Positions 48,246 through 58,119 of a stretch of 64,000 nt of DNA are shown piece after piece. Source of the stretch: Siphlonurus alternatus (Eukaryota > Arthropoda > Insecta > Ephemeroptera > Siphlonuridae); assembly GCA_949825025.1 (NCBI GenBank), contig OX463781.1, forward strand, positions 47,442,317 through 47,506,316, written 5' to 3'. Below the pieces are notes generated by a model. It made no database searches. It was not told the DNA's origin and saw only the letters and a list, made by a program, of their open reading frames with translations. Both the position numbers and the translations under genes were made by a program. Each line of letters begins with the position of its first letter. Within the stretch, counting starts at the first letter, position 1.

Positions 48246-51200
48246 TTTAATTTTAATTTTGGAACTTCTTTTTGGTTGTACATGATAAACATATGTTCAC
48301 GTCAAAATTGCAATGGACAATCACAAAACATAAAATGCAAACAGATCCATAAAAATTACATAATACCATCAAACTTAATCATTAACGATAACAATATTAT
48401 ATATTATAATAACTTTGTTATACGTCCTGACTGCGGTTCCCTCAGCCTCACCTCAGCTAATGGGACGCATATAACAGACCATGGCCACCATCTTTTCCTT
48501 CCCTCTTCCCTATCCATAACCCTGCCTCGAGCTTCAAGCTGATAGTATGATCCAAGATGATCCTTGTAAAAAAAAGTTAATACAGAAAAAAGCCAGTCAG
48601 GAAAAATTATTTATCAACCAATCAAAGGAATTAAAGATCTTAAAAAAAAAACGTTGTTATAATTGTTTTTTTTTTCAACTTAAATTAAATTATTATTTTG
48701 TTTTAATTTTTGGTCCGGCAATCCGGTGGCTGTAACTTTTTTTCGGAAGCAGATCTTACACTATTTATAATATAAACTAATTAATTAACACACCTTAGAC
48801 CTCGGCAAACTTTTTAGCACAAACTTTTCTAATATGCTCCAGAGAATGAGAAAACATAACAAATTTAAATTTTGTTGTTTTTCTTAATTAAATATTAAAA
48901 ATCGCTACATTTTTGTGTTATACTTTTAACAATGTAATGTATACTTTGCTATAATTTAAATATTTAGATTCTAATGAAAGGGCTGGTCAATTACTACGTT
49001 CATATGACGGTGTTTAATACATCCGTTGACGTCTCATAATAATAAAATTATGCGTCGTCAACGGATCTTTGTTAAACACCGTCATGTGTCCCACCTGCGG
49101 TACTGCACCGAGTGTTCGGAGAAGAGAGAAGCCCAGCAGCGCGCCACGGCCGAGGTGACTCCCGCGGGCCGCACGCCGAGCACCGAGAGGTTCTGTCCGG
49201 CGCAAGAGAGGTCCTCCGAGTCCTCGCCCACCGCCGAGGAACGCACGGCGAACACCGAGTCAGGGCTGGACAAAGAGGTTACAAGCCGAGATAAAGTGTC
49301 ATTTCGCCTTGAGGATGGTTTGTTTTCCACCAAATAAATTAAGTCAAGTCCGTGCTGCGTATTTAAAACTTTTTGATTTTGTGCTGAGTTGTCAAACCTT
49401 AGGGGGAAATTATACAGAAATGCAGACACTTTTAAGTAGTGTCCGTAACGTTCTCCCATTGTGCGTCAACACGCAACACTTGGGTGTTGAGAGAGTTGCA
49501 TACTTTCAAGGAAATATTATGTTGCACTCATTTTCACTATTGAGACTACCTTATATATTTATTTACAAGCATAGAAAATAAATTATGGATGAAAATTAAT
49601 GTACAAAACAATTTTTCAATATAAATCATAAATTAAAATAAATTATATTTAATTCTAATAATAAATAACACTTAATTTACCTGAATTTCTCCAAATGATT
49701 TTCAATTGCTTTCTTTACTTCCATACATGGCTCTGTATCTTCAATGGTTGCTACAGTTCTGAAATAAAATAAAATTGTTCATTTTGTCTCTCAATTAAGT
49801 TTCTATAGGAACTTACTTGTCACATGCGATCTTGAGTTCGCCCTCCTTTTGTCCCGTCGCTATTTCCTTGACGTTTTGGATCGTCGCCTGCACTAGGGAG
49901 GAATGTGCCAGTTGTTTCTTGTACGCAGCCGTGGTGATGCAGAAGCCCGCAGGAACCGAGAACTGTTGGAAATAATCGTACCAACAAAATTAAATATCGA
50001 ATAAATTACAAAAATTTGTTGCTAAAATTTATGGTATACTTTCATAATGCTCTTAAAAAAGACTATTAATATATTTCTGGTATTAATTTTTGTAGTTGAT
50101 AAATGGCCTTTCATTTTCAAAATTTCTTTATAGAAAATTTAAAATAATAATGAAGAAAAGCCTGGGAGGGGCGTCGTAACGAATGCAATTAATAAAAACT
50201 GCATTATAAATTATTTTTAACTGCTCTTCAAAACAGTGTCGTTTAAGTTAACTTTAAATGAAGCTTGTATAAACTAACTTTTTTTGGTGCAATGTTAAAA
50301 AATTAAATATTATAGAAGCAAAATTAAAAATATATTCTAAAATTTTGTAGTTGTACAACTTCAATTTTGAGCCGATCAGCTAACTTATTGTATGAAACTT
50401 TAATAAACATACGATGCAGCTAGCCATTTCCATCTATATTAATACGATGAATATCTGTAATTTCTCTAAAGCTCAAGCTCCCCTTCATATTAAACCACAT
50501 TTAAACTACACTCAAGCCGTTGTGTACAGATATCACCGCGGTAAATGTAATATGAAGGCAGCAACTTATCAATTGTGCGAACTTAATTTTTTTATTGATA
50601 AGAATATGAAAGAAAGTCACCATTATTAAATTTATTTCTGGGTGTACTAGTATGTACCGATACGCTAATTTTACGTTCAACAAAGTAGTTGAAATTATTA
50701 AAGGTAGTACTCCGTACAGACAGTCTCACCTGTTTGTCGTGTGCGGAGGTGAGGAGGGCCAGAGAGACGCCCTTGCCCCCGACCAGCGCCTCCAGCTGAG
50801 CGGAGTGCTCCTCGAGCCCGCACGTGAGGGGCGGGGCTCCACCGCGACTGTCGGACAGGGCTGGAGACAAGTGGAGCACGGCCGGACACTTGGGGACCGG
50901 ACACTCGCCTTCAAACCTGGACATAAACTGTGGTAGAACCTGGACACAAAGTGCGCTAAAACTTGGATACAAATAGAATATTGACCTCAAAAAATTTTAT
51001 TTAAAAAATGAAGCAAAGTTAATATGCCACTCTTACTTTTTTCAGAAATTTTAAAGGCCGGGAAATATTGCTAAAAAGTTTTGTCGAGGTTGGATTCGAA
51101 CTCACACCCAAGAGGCGTCTAGGGACGTCACATTCTCTGTACTTTCAATAATTTTTAAAAATAGTTCTCAGACTTCAAAAAATCTGAAAAAAATTAGAGT

Positions 51201-54200
51201 AGCATAATTTTACATCTTCTATTTATTTCTGTAATAAAATTTTTTGAGGTCAATGTTCCATTACGGTAAAACCTGGACACAAATTGCAGTAAATCATGCG
51301 AGAGAACCCTCTCATCTTACTTGTACGAAAACTCTGCCAGTCCGTTGCCCCGGACGTCGTTCATTCCAAACTGGATTTTCCGAACGAATGTCTGAAGTTT
51401 CCAAGGATGCCCACTATAAAGTGTAGCCCCGCACGTTTCTTGAAACTGTACACTTGCTGAATAATTGCAACCTCCGGCTGAAATAAATAACAAATGAATT
51501 ATGAACATTTGAAACTATAAACAAACTTACGAACCTGAGAATCTAATCATCAGCTGATGCGGTAAATTTTTGAAGTGCGCCACATCAGGCAGATTGATAT
51601 CACAGTACGTCACAGAGTGGACTTGTCCGGTTGGTGTTCGGACGATTCCCCATTTAGCCCTTCACAGAAATCACAGTCCAATTTAGTTTACATTACAAAC
51701 ATTATTTATAACATCAACAGAAATGTCATGTTTATGAAAATTTAATCATGAAACTTTGCAGAGAGATGTAAGCACTTTTAATGGGCTTTGTCAAGTTTCA
51801 TCAGGCTCCAAATTCGATCAGAGACAAGAAAACTTACTATATTATATAGTAATTCTCGTAGTTTATCTTTGATTTGACGTTACAAACCTTTTCCTTTGTC
51901 CTCCAATACAAGAGGTTTCAAGTGTTCCCCGGCGGAAAATGTTCTCCATTACCATGTTGGAAAATTTGATCTCACCAGTCAGTAACTATTAAAGTTATAC
52001 CTACCCCCCCCCCCCCTATTTAGGAGTCTTCTGATGATGAACCAAAAACTTGTTTTCCTCTAATTTTTTTTTATAATGTCAAAAAAAGCGATTTCAAGTT
52101 TTTTTTTACATAGATTTGGATAGGAAAGTGAGAACACCTCTGACTTGAATCCTCTATGGGAGGGTCACGTGACGTCACACCAAACGTCCCACACTTACTG
52201 CGTCATCCCGTTCTCCCGACACGAGACGTGTAAAGAGAAGAAGCTGCCGTTGTCAGCGACCCCTTGCAGCTTGATGGAGCGGATGAGGGTCTCCTCCTGC
52301 ACCTCCCCCCACCGACGCTCGCGCACCCCGCGGAGGTACAGTCGAGTACCTTCGTCGTCTCCCACGCAAACCAGGCCGTCCAGCACGCCGAACTGGTCGT
52401 AACCAGGTGGCTCCAGACCTCTGCAAGGAACAATATCCTAACTGGTGTCGTTCATTCCTCAATTTTATGTTCAATGAATGACCCAATGTTTATTGATTAT
52501 TTCTTATTTAAAAGCCTATAATATAATTTAATATTCTGTGTACATTATTTATTTAATTATATACTTACTTGCTTTACATACTGAATATATGGGAAATTTT
52601 GTAGTAGAATGGACAACTTTAATTAAACTTTTTTATTGCATATTTATTTTAGATAGAGACTAGAGAGTTTTGTATTGTCAATATATTTTTTCAGATTTTT
52701 TTAAATCTTCTTACACTTTTAAAATTGTGCTGCTAAATTTCATGCTATGACGTCATTGATAAAATATTTGACGCGCAAGTGTAGGGAAAGATGTAGCATG
52801 ACTATGACGATGCAGCGTCTTACCTTTCGATTTTCAAAAATTCAAATTTCAAAATATTTTTATTAATTCCATTTCTCCTACAATCATAATATCAATACAT
52901 GATATATGTTTAGGTTTTTAGGACAAGTCAATAGTAACTAGCTAAGCTGTAAAAAGACAATTACACTATTATATAACATTAAAAACAAAAAATCAATTAA
53001 CAATGATATCATTAAAGTCATAGTCCAAGTATTTCTGCACACTATAAAAGCACTTGTCAATTAACATTTTTTTCACAGCTGTTTGAAATAATTTCACATT
53101 TCCAATACATTTAATCTTACTTGGTAACTTATTATATAATCGGAGGCAGCTAAGAAACGGACCGTTCTTGTACATATTAAGTCTGCACCATTTGGGTGCT
53201 ATCACATGTTTTAAGTTTCTTGTATTATGACCATGATTTACTTCATGCTGTTTAAAAACATCCATATTCTTTTTAACATAGCTTACACTTTCAAAGATAA
53301 GAATACTTGGCAGTGTCAAAATTTCATTATTTTTAAATAGATTTATACAAGAATACCTCCTCTTTACAAAATACATTAGACGTATTACTTTTTTCTGTAG
53401 TTTAGGATGTTATAGGGTTCACAAAAATTGGCAATACATAATTCGAGGTCCTCTGTCCAAAAATATGCAATAAAAATTCCATAAAAATTATCCAATGGTG
53501 GACTTTTTGAGCTTCCTTTGCAGCGACCATTATCGATATAATTGTGTCGATTACTATCGATATAATTGTGTCGATTGTTGGTGACTCACACGATGCCGAG
53601 CCAGTTCCCGCTCCTCCAGGGCTCCCTCGACAAGGCCTCGCTCAGCAGTTTGGTGCTCCACGCCTCGCGGACGTCGCACGGACTGCTGCACGCCGTCCAG
53701 CTGTGTGGGGAAAGTGCGTTTTTACGGGCAATGACTGCTTGGTCCGCAGACCCGAAGTCAGTTCAAGTACTGACAAGTTGACGATTATCTGAGAGACTTA
53801 CATGAAATTGAGGCGGACATGGACCATCAAGCTCTCGTCTTGCGTGGAGTTCCATTCATTTGATACTCCTTTCCTGAAAAATTAATATCAGATGTTAATT
53901 GAAATCTATATACGTAGGGTTTTGAATAAAGAAGTATAACAATAATTGTTTGGTAAAAAATAGTTTAATCTTAACCTATATATTGCTTTCGGATATTAAT
54001 TTATTTTATATTACATCCCCTGTGATACAGTGAATAGTTATTAAAATTTATTAAATTTAATTCCACTTGCCTCATAGTTCCATTATATGAAATTCTCCAT
54101 TTCCTCATTGGTTCAATTTGCGTAAATTTTAAGTCTGCAGCTTGGAAATTCTTGGTATATGATGTTGGTACTTGTGTGTCTGGATGTCCTGAATACAATC

Positions 54201-57200
54201 ACAATGATAGCCGTCAAGTACACAGAAATGACCGTAAAATACAATCACAATGATAGCCGTCAAGTACACAGAAATGACCGTAAATTTAAGTGAAATACAA
54301 TAACGTCATCGGATAGAAGAAGCCTTATGTAAAATAGCAACTTCTTCGTCCAAATTCAAAGAAACTTCAAACTTTGTTATGCTACCACTTTTGATGCAAC
54401 TAAAAGGCTTCGAACTACTATATCGACGATATATGTGTATTGTAAACAAGAGAGTGCCAAACTACCTGTGTAATGATATAATGTACCACAATGAAGTTCA
54501 TCAACACAACACAAGAACTGCCGGCAATATTCGCATCGGGAAACAGAAAAATAGATTTTATCAAAAATCTATTATGGTTAGTGGATTCAAACTGTTTAAT
54601 AGTTTACCAAGATATGTGAAAAACATCGTAGATAGCAAACAATTTAAAAGAGAATGTGTTTTATTTGTTAAAAAAATGTTTTTAAAAAAAGAAATATACA
54701 AACTGATTTTGTGACAATAGGAGGAAATGATGAAAATTGTAATATTATCATAAATATTTTATTATAATATAAAAGGTGGATGTTCCTGAAATATGTGAAA
54801 AATGTATGATATGTTATGCAAAAAATATGTATGTACTAGCATTTTGCTAAATAAAGAATTTTACTTACTTTACTTACTTACTTGTATATAGTATGACATT
54901 TGTTACTGGACTAGAATCCCTCAAAGAGGAGAGTATGGTCAAAGGAACGTTTTTTATGTTATCTTATGGAAAAATTGAGTTTCAAAAATCTGTAACTCGC
55001 TTCAAAAAATTGTAAAATAAATTACTTGGCTGTACAAAAAAATAGAAAAGAAGAATTTTTGACAGTTTGAAATATTTTAATCCACCATAACCTCATTAAA
55101 TAGTGTCCTAAAAAAATCCCGCCAATTGTGCAATGCTTTTCTTAAAGAGCGAAAGGGACGTCAAATCCTCCCCCATCACTTTTTTTTTATAGAGAAAATG
55201 GCATGGATTGACAATATGTAAGTATTCTAGCTGATGTTAGTTGTTACAAATTACAAAATTAAGGTTGAAAAGACGGTGATCGGTGATAACTTAGAGGAGT
55301 CGCATCGCATCGTATGACTTCGTATGATAAAAATTTAGACCCAGTTCTACAATCGCATGCGATACGAAACTAAGCTGTGTGCGCGCTTACATCTGATAGC
55401 ATAAGTTCTTAAATTGTTTTAACGTTCGAAATCATACGATTTTCTGTGTGAGACAGCCCTTACCTGGCAGTTGGTACACAGTTCCGTCTGCGAGCGCCAG
55501 GTACAGCCACACCTCCGCCTGGCGGTGGAACTTGCGAACTATCCGGACCAGCAGACAGTTACCCTTGCCGTCCACCCCGTGCATCGACATCGAGTCCATG
55601 CTCTGTAATGTGACCTTGGAATGACATTCGGTGCAGCTTTTATCACCACGGATGCATTTTTTAATATAATGTAAAAGGATTTACGTTATTAAATTTTAGG
55701 AAATTTAGAGTATATGAAGATATAATATATCGTCCCTCGTCCAGAATAACGAGCTATCTGCCTCCTATGATTTCGTTGCAATAATGAGCTGTCTGCTATT
55801 TCAGGTGAGCGCAATTATGAGCTTTATTTTATACCGAATTAAGGCTGGTGAAGCTTATAATTGCGCTCGCACCTTAAATAGCAGATAGCTCATTATTCCA
55901 AAAGAGGGACGATATATTGTTTTTATTAAATTTCTGCATATTGCATTTTATGGATTACAAAGTTTGCATTAAAAGCTTAATGAGCTAAAGCTTGAATAAA
56001 GGGAAAATCAGGATTTCAGCATCTGATATGACTTTTGAATACAAAATCTCAAAGTCATTGGAATATCATATTAATACAACAAGCATTGTATTTGAAAGCA
56101 TGGGAGCGTGGATAAATTTTTCAGGTTCAACACTTTCAAAATATTGATAACTCCTTCAAAAATTGACAGCTGCTTTTTAAGTCTCTTTTATAAAGTTGAC
56201 GGCTCACCTCCTCTCTTAGAATTTTCTTGGGTTTCTCCTGCCTGAATTCTTGATCGGTGGCAAAAATTGGGCACTCATTCTGAACGCCTTGTTTCGGTTT
56301 AGGATTCTGTCTCCACAGATAGAACCAGGCCCAGGCTCTCTTTAGTGGATAGTTCCAACCTGCTTACATAATACAGTTCATTCATTAATTCAAATCAGGT
56401 TATCGTACACAGATTTCAACATTTTCTAGCACTTTCTAATTATAATCTCGTTTTTGTCACACGAGTCTGCAGTGAAGATGTGAATTGAGCCTTGTCTTTA
56501 TTTGACAGATTATTAGCATGAACATGACACTGACGATCTGAATTTCCGATGTCAGATAAATAACAATTTTGTGATAATTTTATACTGTGATAAGAGCAAA
56601 CTTTTAATTACTTAAATAAAAATATGAATATTATATAGAGAGATATATTAGCTAGTGTATAAAATACAAAACTTTTAAATATTTAAACCATTAAAAACAA
56701 ATATTTTTAATTATTTCGAATTTATGTGTACTATTAAAACATCATAATTTATTTACTATTTAAAAAGCTATTTACATTTAAATGTGTATTTTTTTTTAGT
56801 TTTAATTTAAATAGTAAAACAACAACTATAAAAATTGCAAACAATTTTGTTTAAAAATGTAATTTTTCAGGTAAGGTCTTTGTATTAATTTTAAACATTT
56901 AGTATTATTTATCCATATAAAAAATGAAAACTGTAAGGATAAAAAATTTCATTTAAAGACGAGAAAGAACTTTTATAATACTTCTTAATGATTCACGTAG
57001 TTTTTACTAATTTAATAAAGTCCGAGCGTGATATTCAATTTATTTTTCAACAGGACAATTTCTCTCGTTACTTCTTTATTACGCGGACTCGAGGTTTCCA
57101 GCGCTTACTTAAAACAGATGACCTTGACGTTGCAACATCGCTTTTTGATTGTCCATCATGATAACAAAATTAAATACAGTCAAATCAATTTGATAGTCCC

Positions 57201-57520
57201 TCCGGAAGTAGCCGGAAGTGTGAAGTTTGTAATTAAACATTGAAATTTTGAAGAGGATTTTGCTGTACAATTAATTAATATATATGTGAAATTGCAATAC
57301 TGAAATCGGAAGACAAGAAACATCTCACTTCCGGTGGTAATTTTAAATTAATTTGACTAAACATCCCAGTCATATCTAGAACCTCACCAGGCTTGCTGTA
57401 CATCTGCAGTCTGGGGTCACCAGGGACTCCCATGAGGACCCTCTTGGCGAGAATGTAGATCGCGAGCGGAGCCACCAACATGGCCACGTCCAACATCGCC
57501 TCCTCAACCAACCAGTCCAT
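40712..57520 (-). CDS. Phosphoenolpyruvate synthase / rifampicin phosphotransferase-like protein, 1334 residues, 28 coding exons
   Basis: The family transfers phosphate through a swivelling histidine domain between an ATP-grasp site and a substrate site. The animal substrate is unknown. Exons in gene order: 57388-57520, 56208-56359, 55464-55602, 54071-54188, 53802-53873, 53590-53700, 52199-52420, 51535-51659, 51321-51477, 50730-50916, 49817-49962, 49681-49758, 49095-49265, 47747-47894, 47114-47237, 46406-46557, 46222-46349, 45434-45605, 45205-45372, 45017-45151, 44386-44470, 44090-44328, 43367-43527, 42511-42738, 42366-42450, 41569-41791, 40842-40916, 40712-40782. The frame closes perfectly. 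Order: membrane segment, about 370-residue N-terminal module, PPDK-type ATP-grasp (about 420-757), central helical region, C-terminal phosphohistidine domain with [17 protein letters not shown]. The gene is fully spliced, so it is not bacterial contamination. Arthropod databases usually call such proteins 'putative phosphoenolpyruvate synthase'; the reaction itself is unproven. Confidence 0.88.
40961..41069. mobile_element. Small foldback element family C, copy 1
   Basis: ACAATCGTCGCTTTGGAAAT pairs with the opposite end TTTTCCAAGGCGACGAATGT, with CATGCTCTATGTTATTC near the loop. Two relatives are at 41431-41546 and 46697-46822. Confidence 0.8.
41431..41546. mobile_element. Small foldback element family C, copy 2
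   Basis: TACAGTCGTCACTTTGAAAT mirrors TTTTTCAAGGTGACGAGTGTA, with CTTTGCAGCCTTGTTAAT and its complement in the arms. It ends 22 bp from the exon 41569-41791. Confidence 0.8.
41876..41965 (-). mobile_element. Possible 3' end of a Jockey-like retrotransposon
   Basis: On the minus strand it ends GCAATAAAGCAATTTTCTATTCTATTCC, a simple TCTAT-type tail common in arthropod Jockey elements. No ORF is readable. This is a weak call. Confidence 0.3.
42739..43366 (-). other. Intron of the phosphoenolpyruvate-synthase-like gene without recognised content
   Basis: About 630 bp, AT-rich. I see no repeat, ORF or structured element. Confidence 0.55.
43618..43943. mobile_element. Foldback MITE family A/B, diverged copy
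   Basis: TTTATTGCAGAAATGTATAA, CCCTGAAACTATTTTTAAAC, AATTATTGAAAAGTCCATTTT and the mirror words toward 43940 match the MITE at 15734. The CRE-like core is decayed here (ATGACGTCAAGAGGCGTC). Confidence 0.75.
44329..44385 (-). other. 57-bp minute intron
   Basis: On the minus strand GTACGTCGATG opens and TTTGTCACAG closes a 57-bp intron. Removing it gives [18 protein letters not shown], which fits the family (EG then an acidic residue before EHYTD/SD). The region also reads open without splicing, so retention would add 19 residues. Confidence 0.8.
44674..45010. mobile_element. Foldback MITE family A/B, copy touching a splice donor
   Basis: The right end TTTCATGCAGATCGTCCAT matches the B-type terminus and ends at the base before the minus-strand donor GTGAGA (45011-45016). 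An ATT microsatellite (about 44725-44770) sits in the left arm. GACTCTAAAA and GAGACGCC words match the rest of the family. Confidence 0.65.
45667..45989. mobile_element. Foldback MITE family A, well-preserved copy
   Basis: AATGGAGTATTGACCTCATT to GAGGTCAATACTCTATT, 323 bp. The arms carry TTTTGTGACGTCACGCGG and TCGTGACGTCACAAAT. It is closely similar to the copies at 15734 and 58552 and lies in the intron between 45605 and 46222. Confidence 0.93.
46534..46628. repeat. 47-bp tandem duplication over a splice acceptor
   Basis: The unit GGCTGTTTTCAGTGCCTTCT, then CCGCCTGTGAAAATGAATTGTAACTAA, occurs twice in a row with almost no differences. It contains the acceptor and first 20-odd bases of the exon 46406-46557, so the gene has two equal 3' splice sites 47 bp apart. 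The proximal one (46558-46559) keeps the frame. Confidence 0.92.
46697..46822. mobile_element. Small foldback element family C, copy 3
   Basis: CGTACACTCGTCGTCTTGGA pairs with the end GCGAGAAAACGACTATACAT. The internal CAGTCTTGTTAATCACCAT and ATGGTGATTCACAAGGCTG match the small hairpins at 40961 and 41431. Confidence 0.75.
48138..48240. repeat. (TA)n-rich microsatellite
   Basis: TA runs broken by ATTATA steps, in the long intron between 47894 and 49095. The rest of that intron is AT-rich with no recognised gene. Confidence 0.95.
49001..49088. mobile_element. 88-bp hairpin abutting a splice donor
   Basis: CATATGACGGTGTTTAATAC at the left pairs with TTAAACACCGTCATGTG at the right, and ATCCGTTGACG pairs with CGTCAACGGAT. 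The right end touches the minus-strand donor GTGGGA (49089-49094) of the exon 49095-49265. Confidence 0.85.
49963..50729 (-). other. Intron of the phosphoenolpyruvate-synthase-like gene, unexplained content
   Basis: Bases 50414-50629 hold a 71-codon plus-strand ORF with little composition bias. It matches no family I know, and I treat it as chance or a decayed mobile element. Nothing else is visible. Confidence 0.4.
50972..51262. mobile_element. Foldback MITE family A, diverged copy
   Basis: The ends AATAGAATATTGACCTCAA and TTGAGGTCAATGTTCCATT are A-type. The centre differs from other copies and contains GTTGGATTCGAACTCACACC, which looks like part of a tRNA-derived sequence. Confidence 0.75.
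52607..52860. mobile_element. Remnant of foldback MITE family B
   Basis: The words AATGGACAACTTTAATTAAA, TTTTTTATTGCATATTTATT, TTTTTTCAGATTTTTTTAAA and GCTATGACGTCATTGAT match the left half of the family. The right half is not recognisable. Confidence 0.45.
52850..53405 (-). mobile_element. C-terminal reverse-transcriptase ORF fragment of a Jockey/CR1-type element
   Basis: The minus strand reads [53 protein letters not shown] and [18 protein letters not shown], then [10 protein letters not shown] before a stop at 52993. The HNTR...LYNKLP...FYSV pattern is the standard end of such ORFs. The copy is 5'-truncated and lies in the intron between 52420 and 53590, in the same orientation as the gene. 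Confidence 0.8.
54069..54070 (-). other. Second GC splice donor
   Basis: The exon 54071-54188 ends GGAACTATGAG and continues GCAAGT on the minus strand. Only this site gives the two-base overhang required by the next exon (AG|G, Arg), producing [11 protein letters not shown]. The later GTGGAA would break the frame. Confidence 0.8.
54193..54287. repeat. 46-bp tandem duplication next to an exon
   Basis: ATACAATCACAATGATAGCC, then GTCAAGTACACAGAAATGACCGTAAA, is present twice in succession and starts about five bases from the exon end at 54188, within the region of the splice acceptor and branch site. Confidence 0.92.
54370..54893 (+). mobile_element. 3' end of another non-LTR retrotransposon with TTAC tail
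   Basis: The plus strand reads [38 protein letters not shown] and [20 protein letters not shown], then a stop at 54712. A 3' tail AATAAAGAATTTTACTTAC with TTAC repeats follows. It is a different family from the fragment at 52850 and is antisense to the host gene. Confidence 0.75.
55464..55602 (-). other. Exon of the phosphoenolpyruvate-synthase-like gene (residues 96-141)
   Basis: It encodes [20 protein letters not shown] and [16 protein letters not shown]. The 'DGxGN..L...I.R...R..E.WLYL' pattern marks the start of the N-terminal module seen in animal members. Acceptor ACATTACAG and donor GTAAGG are strong. Confidence 0.85.
55724..55919. mobile_element. 196-bp foldback element
   Basis: ATAATATATCGTCCCTCGTC pairs with GAGGGACGATATATTGT, and AGCTATCTGC with GCAGATAGCT. 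The arms are imperfect. It lies in the intron between 55602 and 56208. Confidence 0.8.
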
Positions 57521-57689
57521 TCCTGTCATAACATGTGATTGAGTATATTTCAGTTGGGGAAATAACTAATATAATATTCAAAGGTCACTCAATGTCATTC
57601 ATCTTTATGGGTCAATAGTTCATTTTTGCCAACATGAAATATGGTTAGAGATTATTTGCTAAATGTATACACATAATATAGACATGAAT

Positions 57690-57994
57690 GTAAATATTGC
57701 AAGAATTAACTGCAAATTATTTGTTGCATTTTTCAATACAGGACTTTGAGTTATGTATTGTAAATTATTTCAGATTTTTTAAAACCCTCTAGCACCCTCA
57801 TACAAAACATTGTGACGTCATAATCATGTAATGATTTTCGCAATAATTTCATGTTTGCATGACTATGACGTCACAGCTGAGCGCAATTTTTATATGAAAG
57901 TGTTATATATTTTTTTAAATAAATAATAATAATACACAATTGAAGGTCTGGTAAGCGAACATGCAATAAAATTTCATGCCTGAGGTCTTCCATT
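57690..57994. mobile_element. Remnant of foldback MITE family B
   Basis: The right end CAATAAAATTTCATGCCTGA, then GGTCTTCCATTG, resembles the family terminus, and TTTCAGATTTTTTAAAACCC and TTGTGACGTCATAATC match its interior. The left end is unclear. Confidence 0.5.
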
Positions 57995-58072
57995 GCAACT
58001 TTTTCATAAGATGACTAGAAGGTATTCAAATGTAATTCAATCAATTTAAAATTTAACCATCCAAGACATTAA

Positions 58073-58119
58073 ATTAATTAATTAATTAATTAATTAATTA
58101 ATTAATTAATTAATTAATA
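58073..58119. repeat. (TTAA)n microsatellite
   Basis: About eleven TTAA units in a row. Confidence 0.96.

Larger units (their letters stand above)
46222..50916 (-). other. ATP-grasp (PPDK N-terminal type) domain exons
   Basis: Eight exons cover residues about 410-787. The glycine loop is [13 protein letters not shown] at about residue 450. Next come [52 protein letters not shown], then [16 protein letters not shown], and finally [10 protein letters not shown], which closes the domain. All are the normal nucleotide-binding signatures of PPDK / PEP synthase N-terminal domains, with no key residue obviously lost. Confidence 0.9.
51321..57520 (-). other. N-terminal extension with a membrane segment
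   Basis: Exons from 57388-57520 to 51321-51477 encode residues 1 to about 409. Residues 9-31 ([20 protein letters not shown]) are hydrophobic and probably a signal anchor. [15 protein letters not shown] follows. The remaining module has no catalytic motif I recognise. Landmarks are [41 protein letters not shown] and [14 protein letters not shown]. Bacterial rifampicin phosphotransferases lack this part. The start ATG at 57520 is the first in the exon and has a fair context (GGAATGG). Confidence 0.75.

Noticed and set aside
51080..51105. tRNA gene suggested by GTTGGATTCGAACTCACACC
   Set aside because: It resembles only a T-loop (B box) on the minus strand. No D-arm, anticodon arm or acceptor stem could be found around it.
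40712..57520. Phosphoenolpyruvate-synthase-like gene as bacterial contamination or a recent transfer
   Set aside because: It has 28 exons with host-type introns, host transposons inside them and host-like exon composition, so it is a long-established nuclear gene.
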